This document shows positions 24,145 through 37,545 of a stretch of 64,000 nt of DNA, piece after piece. The DNA is from Petrolisthes cinctipes (lineage: Eukaryota; Arthropoda; Malacostraca; Decapoda; Porcellanidae). The translations under genes were made by a program, and so were the position numbers. Location: NCBI GenBank assembly GCA_033782935.1, contig JAWQEG010000167.1:2791501-2855500 (forward strand). The letters are read 5' to 3'. Under the pieces are notes generated by a model. It saw nothing but the letters and a program-made list of their open reading frames with translations, ran no database searches and was not told the origin of the DNA. Position 1 is the first letter of the stretch. Each line of letters begins with the position of its first letter.

Positions 24145-24199
24145 TAAATCGATATTTTAGGTGTGAAAAGTCGATAAATGCATGCATCTTCTGCACCCG

Positions 24200-27100
24200 T
24201 TTATATCTCAAATTCAGACTCAAAACACCCAAAAAATTGATATTTTTGTGTCCCAGAAGCGATCTGTACATGCATACTCCGTGTTAGAGTATTTTCAAAA
24301 TATAGGCCCAAAACATACTCAAAATCGATAATTTAGGTGCCCAAAGTCGATATGTGCATGCATCTTCTGTACCCGTTTATATCTCAAATTCAGGCTCAAA
24401 ACACCCGAAAAGTTGATATTTTTGGGTCCCAGAAGCGATCTGTACATGCCTACTCCTTGTTAATGTATTTTCAAAATACAGGCCCAAAACATGCTGAAAA
24501 TCTATATTTTAGGTGCCCAAAGTCAATATGTGTATGCATCTTCTGTACCCGTCTATATCCCAAATTCAGGTTCAAAACACCAGAAAATTCGGTATTTTTG
24601 GGTCCCAGAAGCGACCTGTACATGCCTACTCCTTCCTAGAATGTTTTCAAGATACAGACCCAAAACATGCTTGAAATCGATATTTTAGGTGCAAAAAGTC
24701 GATATGTGCATGCATCCTCTGTACCCGGTTATATCCCAAATTCTGGGTCAAAACCCCCGAAAATTCGATATTTTTGGGTCCCAGAAGCGATCTGTACATG
24801 CCTACTCCGTGTTAGAGTATTTTCAAAATAGAGGCCCAAAACATGCTCAAAATCGATATTTTAGGTGCCCAAAGTCGATATGTGCATGCATCTTCTGTAC
24901 CCGTTTATATCTCAAATTCAGACTCAAAACTCCGAAAATTCGATATTTTTGGGTCCCTTAAGCGATCTGCACATGCCTACTCAGTGCTAAAATGTTTTTA
25001 TAATACAGGCTTAAAACATGCTATAAATCGATATTTTAGGTGTGAAAAGTGGATATGTGCATGCATCTTCTGTACCCGTTTAAATCTCAAATTCAGGCTC
25101 AAAACACCCAAAAAATCGATATTTTTGTGTCCCAGAAGCGATCTGTACATGCATACTCCGTGTTAGAGTATTTTCAAAATACAGGCCCAAAACATACTCA
25201 AAATCAATATTTTAGGTGCCCAAAGTCGATATGTGTATGCATCTTCTGTACCCGTTTATATCTCAAATTCAGGCTCAAAAAACCCGAAAAGTTGATATTT
25301 TTGGGTCCCAGAAGCGATCTGTACATGCCTACTCCGTGTTAATGTATTTTCAAAATACAGGCCCAAAACATGCTGATAATCTATATTTTAGGTGCCTGAA
25401 GTAAATATGTGTATGCATCTTCTGTATCCGTCTATATCCTAAATTCAGGTTCAAAACACCAGAAAATTCGGTATTTTTGGGTCCCAGAACTGACCTGTAC
25501 ATGCCTACTCCTTCCTAGAATGTTTTCAAGATACAGACCCAAAACATGCTCAAAATCGATATTTTAGGTGCAAAAAGTCGATATGTGCATGCATCCTCTG
25601 TACCCGGTTATATCCCAAATTCTGGGTCAAAACCCCTAAAAATTCGATATTTTTGGGTCCCAGAAGCGATCTGTACATGCCTACTCAGTGCTAGAATATT
25701 TTCAAATTATACTCCCAAAACATACTAAAAATCGATATTTTGGGTGCCAAAGTCGATATGTGCATGCATCTTCTGTACCCGTTTATATCTCAAATTCAGG
25801 ATCAAAACACCCAAAAAATCGAAATTTTTGTGCCCCAGAAGCGATCTGTACATGTCTACACCGTGCTATAGTATTTTCAAAATACAGGCACAAAACATGC
25901 TCAAAATCGATATTTTAGGTGCCCAAAGTCGATATGTGCATGCCTCTTCTGTATCCGTTCATATCTCAAATTCAGGCTTAGAACACCCAAAAATTCGATT
26001 TATTTGGGTTCCAGAAGCGATCTGTACGTGTCTACTCAGTGTTAGAGTATTTTAAAAATACAGGCCCAAAACATGCTCAAAATCGATATTTTGGGTGCCC
26101 AAAGTCGATATTTGCATGCATCTTCTGTACCCGTTTATATCTCAAATTCAGACTCAAAACACCCGAATATTCGATATTTTTGGGTCCCAAAAGCAATGTG
26201 TACATGCATACTCCGTGTTAGAGTATTTTCAAAATACAGGCCTAAAACATGCAGAAAATCGATATTTTAGCTGCCCAAAGTCAATATGTGTATGCATCTT
26301 CTGTACCCGTCTATATCCCAAATTCAGGTTCAAAACACTCGAAAATTTGATATTTTTGGGTCCCAGAAGCAATCTGTACATGCCTACTTCTTGCTAGAAT
26401 GTTTTCAAGATACAGACCCAAAACATGCTCAAAATCGATATTTTAGGTGCAAAAAGTCGAAATGTGCATGCATCTTCTGTACCCGTTTATATCTCAAATT
26501 CAGGCTCAAAACACTCGAAAATTCGATATTTTTGCGTCCCCGAAGCGATCTGTACATGCCTACTCCGTGTTAGAGTATTTTTAAAATACAGGCCCAAAAC
26601 ATGCTCAAAATCGATATTTTAGGTGCCCAAAGTCGATACGTGCATGCATCTTCGGTATCCGTCTACATCCCAAATTCTGGTTCAAAACACCAGAAAATTC
26701 GGTATTTTTGGGTCCCAGAAGCGACCTGTACATGCCTACTCCTTCCTAGAATGTTTTCAAGATACAGACCTAAAACATGCTTAAAATCGATATTATAGGT
26801 GCAAAAAGTCGATATGTGCATGCATCTTCTGTATCCGTTTATATCTCAAATTCAGGCTCAAAACACCCAAAAAATCGATATTTTTGTGTCCCAGAAGCGA
26901 TCTGTACATGTCTACACCGTGTTTGAGTATTTTCAAAATACAGGCCCAAAACATGCTCAAAATCGATATTTTAGGTGCCCGAAGTCGATATGTGCATGCA
27001 TCTTCTGTACCTGTTCATATCTCAAATTCAGGCTCAGAACAACCGAAAATTCGATTTATTTTGGTCCCAGAAGCGATCTGTACGTGTCTACTCCGTGTTA

Positions 27101-27555
27101 GAGTATTTTAAAAATACAGGCTCAAAACATGCTCAAAATTGATATTTTGGGTGCCAAAGTCGATATGTGCATGCATCTTCTGTACCCGTTTATATCTCAA
27201 ATTCAGACTCAAAACTCCCGAATATTCGATATTTTTGGGTCCCAAAAGCCATCTGTACATGCATACTCCGTGTTAGAGTATTTTTAAAATACAAGCCTAA
27301 AACATGCTGTAAATCGATATTTTAGCTGCCCAAAGTCAATATGTGTATGCATCTTCTATACCCGTCTATATCCCAAATTCAGGTTCAAAACACCCGAAAA
27401 TTCGATATTTTTGGGTCCCAGAAGCGATCTGTACATGCCTACTCAGTGCTAGAATGTTTTTAAAATACAGGCTTAAAACATGCTATAAATCGATATTTTA
27501 GGTGTGAAAAGTCGATAAGTGCATGCATCTTCTGCACCCGTTTATATCTCAAATT
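24200..27555 (+). repeat. 4.2-kb block copy of 19.98-24.2 kb
   Basis: From 24200 the sequence matches position - 4221. Near 24.87 kb the offset falls to 4045 (one monomer missing, joining the front of m8 to the rear of m9), then to 4044, and after 27487 to 3341 because the 703-bp tandem is single here. Shared rare marks include CGTTTAAATCTC, CCTGAAGTAAATATG, GAAATTTTTGTGCCCC and CTTCGGTATCC. Confidence 0.9.
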
Positions 27556-27964
27556 CAGGCTCAAAACACCCAAAAAATCGATATTTTTGTGTCCCAGAAG
27601 CGATCTGTACATGCATACTCCGTGTTAGAGTATTTTCAAAATACAGGTCCAAAACATACTCAAAATCGATATTCTAGGTGACCAAATTCGATATGTGCAT
27701 GCATTTTCTGTACCCGTTTATATCTCAAATTCAGGCTCAAAACACCCGAAAAGTCGATATTTTTGGGTCCCAGAAGCGATCTGTACATGCCTACTCCGTG
27801 TTAATGTATTTTCAAAATACAGGCCCAAAACATGCTGAAAATCTATATTTTAGGTGCCCAAAGTCAATATATGTATGCATCTTCTGTACCCGTCTATATC
27901 CCAAATTCAGGTTCAAAACACCCGAAAATTCGATATTTTTGGGTCCCAGAAGAGATCTGTACAT

Positions 27965-30074
27965 GCCTACTCAGTGCTAGAATATTATCAAATTATACGC
28001 CCAAAACATACTAAAAATCGATATTTTGGGTGCCAAAGTCGATATGTGAATGCATCTTCTGTACCCGTTTATATCTCAAATTCAGGCTCAAAATACCCAA
28101 AAACTCGATATTTTTGTGTCCCAGTAGCGATCTGTACATGTCTACACCGTGCTATAGTATTTTCAAAATACAGGCCCAAAACATGCTCAAAATCGATATT
28201 TTAGGTGCCCAAAGTCGATATGTGCATGCATCTTCTGTACCCGTTTATATCTCAAATTCAGGCTCAGAACTCCCTAAAATTCGATTTATTTGGGTTCCAG
28301 AAGCTATTTGTACGTGTCTACTCAGTGTTAGAGTATTTTAAAAATACAGGCCCAAAACATGCTCAAAATCGATATTTTGGGTGCCCAAAGTCGATATGTG
28401 CATGCATTTTCTGTACCCGTTTATATCTCAAATTCAGGCTCAAAACACCCGAAAAGTCGATATTTTTGGGTCCCAGAAGCGATCTGTACATGCCTACTCC
28501 TTGCTAGAATTTTTTAAGATACAAACCCAAGACATGCTCAAAATCGATATTTTAGGTGCAAAAAGTCGATATGTTCATGCATCTTTTGTACCCGTTTATA
28601 TCTCAAATTCAGGCTCAAAACACCCGAAAATTCGATATTTTTGGGTCCCTTAAGCGATCTGTACATGCATACTCAGTGCTAGAATGTTTTCAAAATATAG
28701 GCTCAAGACATGCTAAAAATCGATATTTTAGGTGTCCAAAGTCGATATGTGCATGCATCTTCTGTACCCGTTTATATCTAAAATTCAGGCTCAAAACACC
28801 TGAAAATTCGATATTTTTGGGTCCCAAAAGCGATCTGTACATGTCTACTCCGAGTTAGAGTATTTTTTAAATACAGGCCCAAAACATGCTAAAAATCGTT
28901 ATTTTAGGTGCCCAAAGTCGATATGTGCATGCATCTTCTGTACCCGTTTATATCTCAAATTCAGGCTCAAAACACCCGAAAATTCAATATTTTTGGGTCC
29001 CAGAAACGATCTGTACGTGCATACTCCGAGTTAGAGTGTTATTAAAATACAGGCCAAAAACATGCTGAAAATCGATATTTTATGTGCCCAAAGTCAATAT
29101 GTGTATGCATCTTCTGTACACGTGTATATCCCTAATTCAAGTTCAAAACACCAGAAAATTCGATATTTTTGGGTCCCAAATGCGATCTGTACATGCCTAC
29201 TCCTTGCTAGAATGTTTTCAAGATACAGACCCAAAACATGCTCAAAATCGATATTTTAAGTGCAAAAAGTCGATATGTGCATGCATCTTCTGTACCCGTT
29301 TATATCTCAAATTCAGGCTCAAAAACTCCGAAAATTTGATATTTTTGGGTCCCATAAGCAATCTGCACATGCCTACTCAGTGCTAAAATGTTTTTAAAAT
29401 ACAGGCTTAAAACATGCTATAAATCGATATTTTAGGTGTCCAAAGTCGATATGTGCATGCATCTTATGTACCCGTTTATATCTCAAATTCAGGCTCAAAA
29501 CTCCCGAAAATTCGATATTTTTGGGTCCCAAAAGCGATCTGTACATGTCTACTCCGTGTTAGAGCATTTTCAAAATACAGGCCTAAAACATGCTCAAAAT
29601 CGATATTTTAGGTGCCCAAAGTCGATATGTGCATGAATCTTCTGTATCCGTTTATATCTCAAATTCAGGCTCAAAACACCTGAAAATTCGATATTTTTGG
29701 GTCCCAGAAGTGATCTGTACATGCCTACTCCGTGTTAATGTATTTTCAAAATACAGGCCCAAAACATGCTCAAAATCGATATTTTAGGTGCAAAAAGTCG
29801 ATATGTGCATGCATCTTCGGTATCCGTCTATATCCCAAATTCAGGTTCAAAACACCCTAAAATTTGATAATTTTGGGTCCCAGAAACGATCTGTACATGC
29901 CTACTCCATGCTAGAATTTTTTCAAGATACAGACCCAAAACATGCTCAAAATCGATATTTTAGGTGCAAAAAGTCGATATGTGCATGCATCCTCTGTATC
30001 CGGTTATATCCCAAATTCTGGCTCAAAACACCCGAAAATTCGATGTTTTTGGGTCCAAGAAGCGATCTGTACAT
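27965..30074 (+). repeat. 2110-bp tandem, unit 1
   Basis: Twelve monomers matching position + 2110. Shared marks are AATATTATCAAATTATAC, GATATGTGAATGCATC, AAATACCCAAAAACTCG, AACTCCCTAAAATTCG and the TTAAGATACAAACCCAAGAC monomer. It contains the 28483-29324 segment. Confidence 0.9.
28483..29324 (+). repeat. Partner of 7.9-8.75 kb segment
   Basis: Matches 7912-8753 as described there. The last part recurs a third time at about 30.82-31.26 kb (offset 1934 from this copy). It lies within the first unit of the 2110-bp tandem. Confidence 0.9.
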
Positions 30075-31290
30075 GCCTACTCAGTGCTAGAATATTATCA
30101 AATTATACTCCCAAAACATACTAAAAATCGATATTTTGGGTGCCAAAGTCGATATGTGAATGCATCTTCTGTACCCGTTTATATCTCAAATTCAGGCTCA
30201 AAATACCCAAAAACTCGATATTTTTGTGTCCCAGAAGCGATCTGTACATGTCTACACCGTGCTATAGTATTTTCAAAATACAGGCCCAAAACATGCTCAA
30301 AATCGATATTTTAGGTGCCCAAAGTCGATATGTGCATGCATCTTCTGTACCCGTTTATATCTCAAATTCAGGCTCAGAACTCCCTAAAATTCGATTTATT
30401 TGGGTTCCAGAAGCGATTTGTACGTGTCTACTCAGTGATAGAGTATTTTAAAAATACAGGCCCAAAACATGCTCAAAATCGATATTTTGGGTGCCCAAAG
30501 TCGATATGTGCATGCATTTTCTGTACCCGTTTATATCTCAAATTTAGGCTCAAAACACCCGAAAAGTCGATATTTTTGGGTCCCAGAAGCGATCTGTACA
30601 TGCCTACTCCTTGCTAGAATTTTTTAAGATACAAACCCAAGACATGCTCAAAATCGATATTTTAGGTGCAAAAAGTCGATATGTGCATGCATCTTCTGTA
30701 CCCGTTTATATCTCAAATTCAGGCTCAAAACACCCCAAAATTCGATATTTTTGGGTCCCAAAAGCGATCTGTACATGTCTACTCCGAGTTTGAGTATTTT
30801 CAAAATACAGGCCCAAAACATGCTAAAAATCGTCATTTTAGGTGCCCAAAGTCGATATGTGCATGCATCTTCTGTACCCGTTTATATCTCAAATTCAGGC
30901 TCAAAACACCCGAAAATTCAATATTTTTGGGTCCCAGAAACGATCTGTACGTGCATACTCCGTGTTAGAGTGTTTTTAAAATACAGGCCAAAAACATGCT
31001 GAAAATCGATATTTTATGTGCCCAAAGTCAATATGTGTATGCATCTTCTGTACACGTGTATATCCCTAATTCAAGTTCAAAACAACAGAAAATTCGATAT
31101 TTTTGGGTCCCAAATGCGATCTGTACATGCCTACTCCTTGCTAGAATGTTTTCAAGATACAGACCCAAAACATGCTCAAAATCGATATTTTAAGTGCAAA
31201 AAGTCGATATGTGCATGCATCTTCTGTACCCGTTTATATCTCAAATTCAGGCTCAAAACTCCGAAAATTTGATATTTTTGGGTCCCAGAA
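30075..31290 (+). repeat. 2110-bp tandem, partial unit 2
   Basis: Matches unit 1 at offset 2110 to about 30.75 kb. From about 30.82 kb the offset is 1934, so exactly one monomer has been lost in this unit. The match ends near 31290, where CCCATAAGCAATCTGCAC in unit 1 faces CCCAGAAGCAATCTGTAC here. Confidence 0.9.
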
Positions 31291-31565
31291 GCAATCTGTA
31301 CATGCCTACTTCTTTCTAGAAAGTTTTCATGATACAGACCCAAAACATGCTCAAAATCGATATTTTAGGTGCAAAAAGTCGATATGTGCATGCATCTTCT
31401 GTACCCGTTTATATCTCAAATTCAGGCTCAAAACACCCAAAAAATCGATATTTTTGTGTCCCAGAAGCGATCTGTACATGTCTACACTGTGTTATAGTAT
31501 TTTCAAAATACAAGCCCAAAACATGCTGAAAATCGATATTTTAGCTGCCCGAAGTCAATATGTGT

Positions 31566-32973
31566 ATGCATCTTCTGTACCCGTCTATATCCCAAATTCA
31601 GGTTCAAAACACTCGAAAATTAGATTTTTTTGGGTCCCAGAAGCAATCTGTACATGCCTACTTCTTTCTAGAAAGTTTTCATGATACAGACCCAAAACAT
31701 GCTCAAAATCGATATTTTAGGTGCAAAAAGTCGATATGTGCATGCATCGTCTGTACCCGGTTATATCCCAATTTCTGGCTCAAAACACCCGAAAATTCGA
31801 TATTTTTGGGTCCCAGAAGCAATTCTGTACATGCCTACTCAGTGCTAGAATATTTTCAAATTATACGCCCAAAACATACTAAAAATCGATATTTTGGGTG
31901 CCAAAGTCGATATGTGCATGCATCTTCTGTACCCGTTTATATCTCAAATTCAGGCTCAAAACACTCAAAAAATCGATATTTTTGTGTCCCAGAAGCGATC
32001 TGTACATGTCTACACCGTGTTAGAGTATTTTCAAAATACAGGCCCAAAACATGCTCAAAATCGATATTTTAGGTCCACAAAGTCGATATGTGCGTGCATC
32101 TTCTGTACCCGTTCATATCTCAAATTCAGGCTCAGAACACCCTAAAATTCGATTTATTTGGGTTCCAGAAGCGATCTGTACGTGTCTACTCAGTGTTAGA
32201 GTATTTTAAAAATATAGGCCCAAAACATGCTCAAAATCGATATTTTGGGTGCCCAAAGTCGATATGTGCATTCATCTTCTGTACCCGTTTATATCTCAAA
32301 TTCAGACTCAAAACACCCGAATAGTCGATATTTTTGGTTCCCAAATGCAATATGTACATGCATACTCCGTGTTAGAGTATTTTCAAAATACAGGCCTAAA
32401 ACATGCTGAAAATCGATATTTTAGATGCCCAAAGTCAATATGTGTATGCATCTTCTGTACCCGTCTATATCCCAAATTCAGGTTCAAAACACTCGAAAAT
32501 TCGATGTTTTTGGGTCCCAGAAGCAATCTGTACATGCCTACTTCTTGCTAGAATGTTTTCAAGATACAGACCCAAAACATGCTCAAAATCGATATTTTAG
32601 GTGCAAAAAGTCGATATGTGCATGCATCTTCTGTACCCGTTTATATCTCAAATTCAGGCTCAAAACACCCAAAAAATCGATATTTTTGTGTCCCAGAAGC
32701 GATCTGTACATGTCTACACTGTGTTATAGTATTTTCAAAATACAAGCCCAAAACATGCTGAAAATCGATATTTTAGCTGCCCAAAGTCAATATGTGTATG
32801 CATCTTCTGTACCCGTCTATATCTCAAATTCAGGCTCAAAACACCCGAAAAAACGATATTTTTGGGTCCCAGAAGCGATCTCTACATGCCTACTCCGTGT
32901 TAATGTATTTTCAAAATACAGGCCCAAAACATGCTTAAAATCGATATTTTGGGTGCCCAAAGTCGATATGTGC
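31566..32973 (+). repeat. 1408-bp tandem, unit 1
   Basis: Eight monomers repeated at + 1408. Marks are AAATTAGATTTTTTTGGG, GCAATTCTGTAC (extra T near 31824), TTTAGGTCCACAAAGTCG and CGAAAAAACGATATT. I noted about ten differences between the units, for example GCATCGTC/GCATAGTC at 31746/33154. Confidence 0.92.
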
Positions 32974-34400
32974 ATGCATCTTCTGTACCCGTCTATATCC
33001 CAAATTCAGGTTCAAAACACTCGAAAATTAGATTTTTTTGGGTCCCAGAAGCAATCTGTACATGCCTACTTCTTTCTAGAAAGTTTTCATGATACAGACC
33101 CAAAACATGCTCAAAATCGATATTTTAGGTGCAAAAAGTCGATATGTGCATGCATAGTCTGTACCCGGTTATATCCCAATTTCTGGCTCAAAACACCCGA
33201 AAATTCGATATTTTTGGGTCCCAGAAGCAATTCTGTACATGCCTACTCAGTGCTAAAATATTTTCAAATTATACGCCCAAAACATACTAAAAATCGATAT
33301 TTTGGGTGCCAAAGTCGATATGTGCATGCATCTTCTGTACCCGTTTATATCTCAAATTCAGGTTCAAAACACTCAAAAAATCGATATTTTTGTGTCCCAG
33401 AAGCGATCTGTACATGTCTACACCGTGTTAGAGTATTTTCAAAATACAGGCCCAAAACATGCTCAAAATCGATATTTTAGGTCCACAAAGTCGATATGTG
33501 CGTGCATCTTCTGTACCCGTTCATATCTCAAATTCAGGCTCAGAACACCCTAAAATTCGATTTATTTGGGTTCCAGAAGCGATCTGTACGTGTCTACTCA
33601 GTGTTAGAGTATTTTAAAAATATAGGCCCAAAACATGCTCAAAATCGATATTTTGGGTGCCCAAAGTCGATATGTGCATTCATCTTCTGTACCCGTTTAT
33701 ATCTCAAATTCAGACTCAAAACACCCGAATATTCGATATTTTTGGGTCCCAAATGCAATGTGTACATGCATACTCCGTGTTAGAGTATTTTCAAAATACA
33801 GGCCTAAAACATGCTGAAAATCGATATTTTAGATGCCCAAAGTCAATATGTGTATGCATCTTCTGTACCCGTCTATATCCCAAATTCAGGTTCAAAACAC
33901 TCGAAAATTCGATGTTTTTGGGTCCCAGAAGCAATCTGTACATGCCTACTTCTTGCTAGAATGTTTTCAAGATACAGACCCAAAACATGCTCAAAATCGA
34001 TATTTTAGGTGCAAAAAGTCGATATGTGCATGCATCTTCTGTACCCGTTTATATCTCAAATTCAGGCTCAAAACACCCAAAAAATCGATATTTTTGTGTC
34101 CCAGAAGCGATCTGTACATGTCCACACTGTGTTATAGTATTTTCAAAATACAAGCCCAAAACATGCTGAAAATCGATATTTTAGCTGCCCAAAGTCAATA
34201 TGTGTATGCATCTTCTGTACCCGTCTATATCTCAAATTCAGGCTCAAAACACCCGAAAAAACGATATTTTTGGGTCCCAGAAGCGATCTGTACATGCCTA
34301 CTCCGTGTTAATGTATTTTCAAAATACAGGCCCAAAACATGCTCAAAATCGATATTTTGGGTGCCCAAAGTCGATATGTGCATGCATCTTCTGTACCCGT
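32974..34400 (+). repeat. 1408-bp tandem, unit 2
   Basis: Second unit of the 1408-bp tandem. The match ends close to 34400, where GTCTATATCCC of unit 1 is replaced by GTTTATATCTC leading into an m5 monomer. Confidence 0.92.
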
Positions 34401-35384
34401 TTATATCTCAAATTCAGACTCAAAACACCCGAATATTCGATATTTTTGGGTCCCAAAAGCAATGTGTACATGCATACTCCGTGTTAGAATATTTTCAATA
34501 TACAGACCCAAAACATGCTGAAAATCGATATTTTTGCTGCCCAAAGTCAATATGTGTATGCATCTTCTGTACCCGTCTATATCCCAAATTCAGGTTCAAA
34601 ACACTCGAAAATTCGATATTTTTGGGTCCTAGAAGCAATCTGTACATGCCTATTTCTTGCTAGAATGTTTTCAAGATACAGACCCAAAACATGCTCAAAA
34701 TCGATATTTTAGGTGCAAAAAGTCGAAATGTGCATGCATCTTCTGTACCCGTTTATATCTCAAATTCAGGCTCAAAACACCCGAAAATTCGATATTTTTG
34801 GGTCCCCTAAGCGATCTGTACATGCCTACTCCGTGTTAGAGTATTTTCAAAATACAGGCCCAAAACATGCTCAAAATCGATATTTTAGGTGCAAAAAGTC
34901 GATATGTGCATGCATCTTCGGTATCCGTCTATATCCCAAATTCAGGTTCAAAACACCCTAAAATTTGATAATTTTGTGTCCCAGAAGCGATTTGTACATG
35001 CCTACTCCTTGCTAGAATTTTTTAAGATACAAACCCAAGACATGCTCAAAATCGATATTTTAGGTGCAAAAAGTCGATATGTGCATGCATCTTCTGTACC
35101 CGTTTATAACTCAAATTCAGGCTCAAAACTCCCGAAAATTCCATATTTTTGGGTCCCTTAAGCGATCTGTACATGCATACTCCGTGCTAGAATGTTTTCA
35201 AAATATAGGCTCAAAACATGCTAAAAATCGATATTTTAGGTGTCCAAAGTCGATATGTGCATGCATCTTCTGTACCCGTTTATATCTCAAATTCAGGCTC
35301 AAAACACCCGAAAATTCGATATTTTTGGGTCCCATAAGCAAACTGTACATGTCTACTCCGTGTTAGAGTATTTTTAAAATACAG
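34401..35384 (+). repeat. Monomers m5-m8 and relatives between duplications
   Basis: About five to six monomers. 34.54-35.0 kb matches 37.54-37.98 kb at offset 2996 (17 monomers), with the shared marks CCCCTAAGCGATCTG and CTTCGGTATCC. 35.06-35.37 kb resembles 45.11-45.41 kb and 48.80-49.10 kb (GAAAATTCCATATTTTTGGG). Confidence 0.85.
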
Positions 35385-37545
35385 GCCCAAAACATGCTAA
35401 AAAAACGATATTTTAAGTGTCCAAAGTCGATATGTGCATGCATCTTCTGTACCCGTTTATATCTCAAATTCAGGCTCAAAACACCCGAAAAATCGATATT
35501 TTTGGGTCCCAGAAGCGATCTGTACATGCCTACTCCGTGTTAATGTATTTTCAAAATACAGGCCCAAAACATGCTGAAAATCTATATATTAGGTGCCCAA
35601 AGTCAATATGTGTATGCATCTTCTGTACCCGTCTATATCCCAAATTCAGGTTCAAAACACCAGAAAATTTGGTATTTTTGGGTCCCAGAAGCGATCTGTA
35701 CATGCCTACTCCTTGCTAGAATTTTTTCAAGATACAGACCCAAAACATGCTCAAAATCGATATTTTAGGTGCAAAAAGTCGATATGTTCATGCATCCTCT
35801 GTACCCGGTTATATCCCAAATTCTGGCTCAAAACCCCCGAAAATTCGATATTTTTGGGTCCCAGAAGCGATCTGTACATGCCTACTCAGTGCTAGAATAT
35901 TTTCAAATTATACTCCCAAAACATACTAAAAATCGATATTTTGGGTGCCAAAGTCGATATGTGCATGCATCTTCTGTACCCGTTTATATCTCAAATTCAG
36001 GCTCAAAACACCCAAAAAATCGAATTTTTTGTGTCCCAGAAGCGATCTGTACATGTCTACACCGTGCTATAGTATTTTCAAAATACAGGCCCAAAACATG
36101 CTCAAAATCGATATTTTGGGTGCCCAAAGTCGATATGTGCATGCATCTTCTGTACCCGTTTATATCTCAAATTCAGACACAAAACACCCGAATATTCGAT
36201 ATTTTTGGGTCCCAAAAGCAATGTGTACATGCATACTCCGTGTTAGAGTATTTTCAAAATACAGGCCTAAAACATGCAGAAAATCGATATTTTAGCAGCC
36301 CAAAGTCAATATGTGTATGCATCTTCTGTACCCGTCTATATCCCAAATTCAGGTTCAAAACACTCGAACATTTGATATTTTTGGGTCCCAGAAGCAATCT
36401 GTACATGCCTACTTCTTGCTAGAATGTTTTCAAGATACAGACCCAAAACATGCTCAAAATCGATATTTTAGGTGCAAAAAGTCGAAATGTGCATGCATCT
36501 TCTGTACCCGTTTATATCTCAAATTCAAGCTCAAAACATCCGAAAATTCAATATTTTTGGGTCACCGAAGCCATCTGTAAATGCCTACTCCGTGTTAGAG
36601 TATTTTCAAAATACAGGCCCAAAACATGCTCAAAATCGATATTTTAGGTGCAAAAAGTCGATATGTGCATGCATCTTCTGTATCCGTCTATATCCCAAAT
36701 TCAGGTTCAAAACACCCGAAAATTCGATATTTTTGGGTCCCAGAAGCGATTTGTACATGCCTACTCCTTGCTAGAATTTTTTAAGATACAAACCCAAGAC
36801 ATGCTCAAAATCGATATTTTAGGTGCAAAAAGTCGATATGTGCATGCATCTTCTGTACCCGTTTATATCTCAAATTCAGGCTCAAAACACCCGAAAATTC
36901 GATATTTTTGGGTCCCAGAAGCGATCTGTACATGTCTACTCCGTGTTAGAGTATTTTTAAAATACAGGCCCAAAACATGCTAAAAAAACGATATTTTAAG
37001 TGTCCAAAGTCGATATATGCATGCATCTTCTGTACCCGTTTATATCTCAAATTCAGGCTCAAAACACCCGAAAAATCGATATTTTTGGGTCCCAGAAGCG
37101 ATCTGTACATGCCTACTCCGTGTTAATGTATTTTCAAAATACAGGCCCAAAACATGCTGAAAATCTATATATTAGGTGCCCAAAGTCGATATGTGCATGC
37201 ATCTTATGGTACGTAACCGTTTATATCTCAAATTCAGGCTCAAAACACCCGAAAAGTCGATATTTTTGGGTCCCGGAAGCAAACTGTACATGCGTACTCC
37301 GTGTTAATGTATTTTCAAAATACAGGCCCAAAAAATGCTGAAAATCAATATTTTAGGTGCCCAAAGTCAATATGTGCAAGCATCTTCTGTACCCGTTTAT
37401 ATCTCAAATTCAGGCTCAAAACACCCGAAAATTCGATATTTTTGGGTCCCCGAAGCGATCGGTACATGCCTACTCCGTGTTAGAGTATTTTCAAAATACA
37501 GGCCCAAAACATGCTCAAAATCGATATTTTAGGTGCAAAAAGTCA
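35385..37545 (+). repeat. 3.5-kb-spaced duplication, copy 1
   Basis: Matches position + 3525 up to about 36.1 kb and position + 3701 afterwards, a change of one monomer. Marks are CTAAAAAAACGATATTTTAA, GAAAATCTATATATTAGG, ATTTTAGCAGCCC and the 5-bp insertion at 37201. This copy lacks one m4 monomer that the partner retains. Confidence 0.92.
37201..37220 (+). other. 5-bp insertion within A half
   Basis: The usual ATCTTCTGTACCCG is replaced by ATCTTATGGTACGTAACCG, a net gain of five bases. The same change is at 40902-40921, offset 3701, so it predates that duplication. It is the largest private indel I found. Confidence 0.9.

Noticed and set aside
32425..33480. Long plus-strand open frames (351, 276, 276, 229, 217 and 217 codons) as protein genes
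   Set aside because: The translations are the satellite read in rotating frames, with the same phrases in all frames and copies. There is no promoter, no domain, and no codon-position bias. A period of 176 bp cannot encode a protein repeat in one frame.
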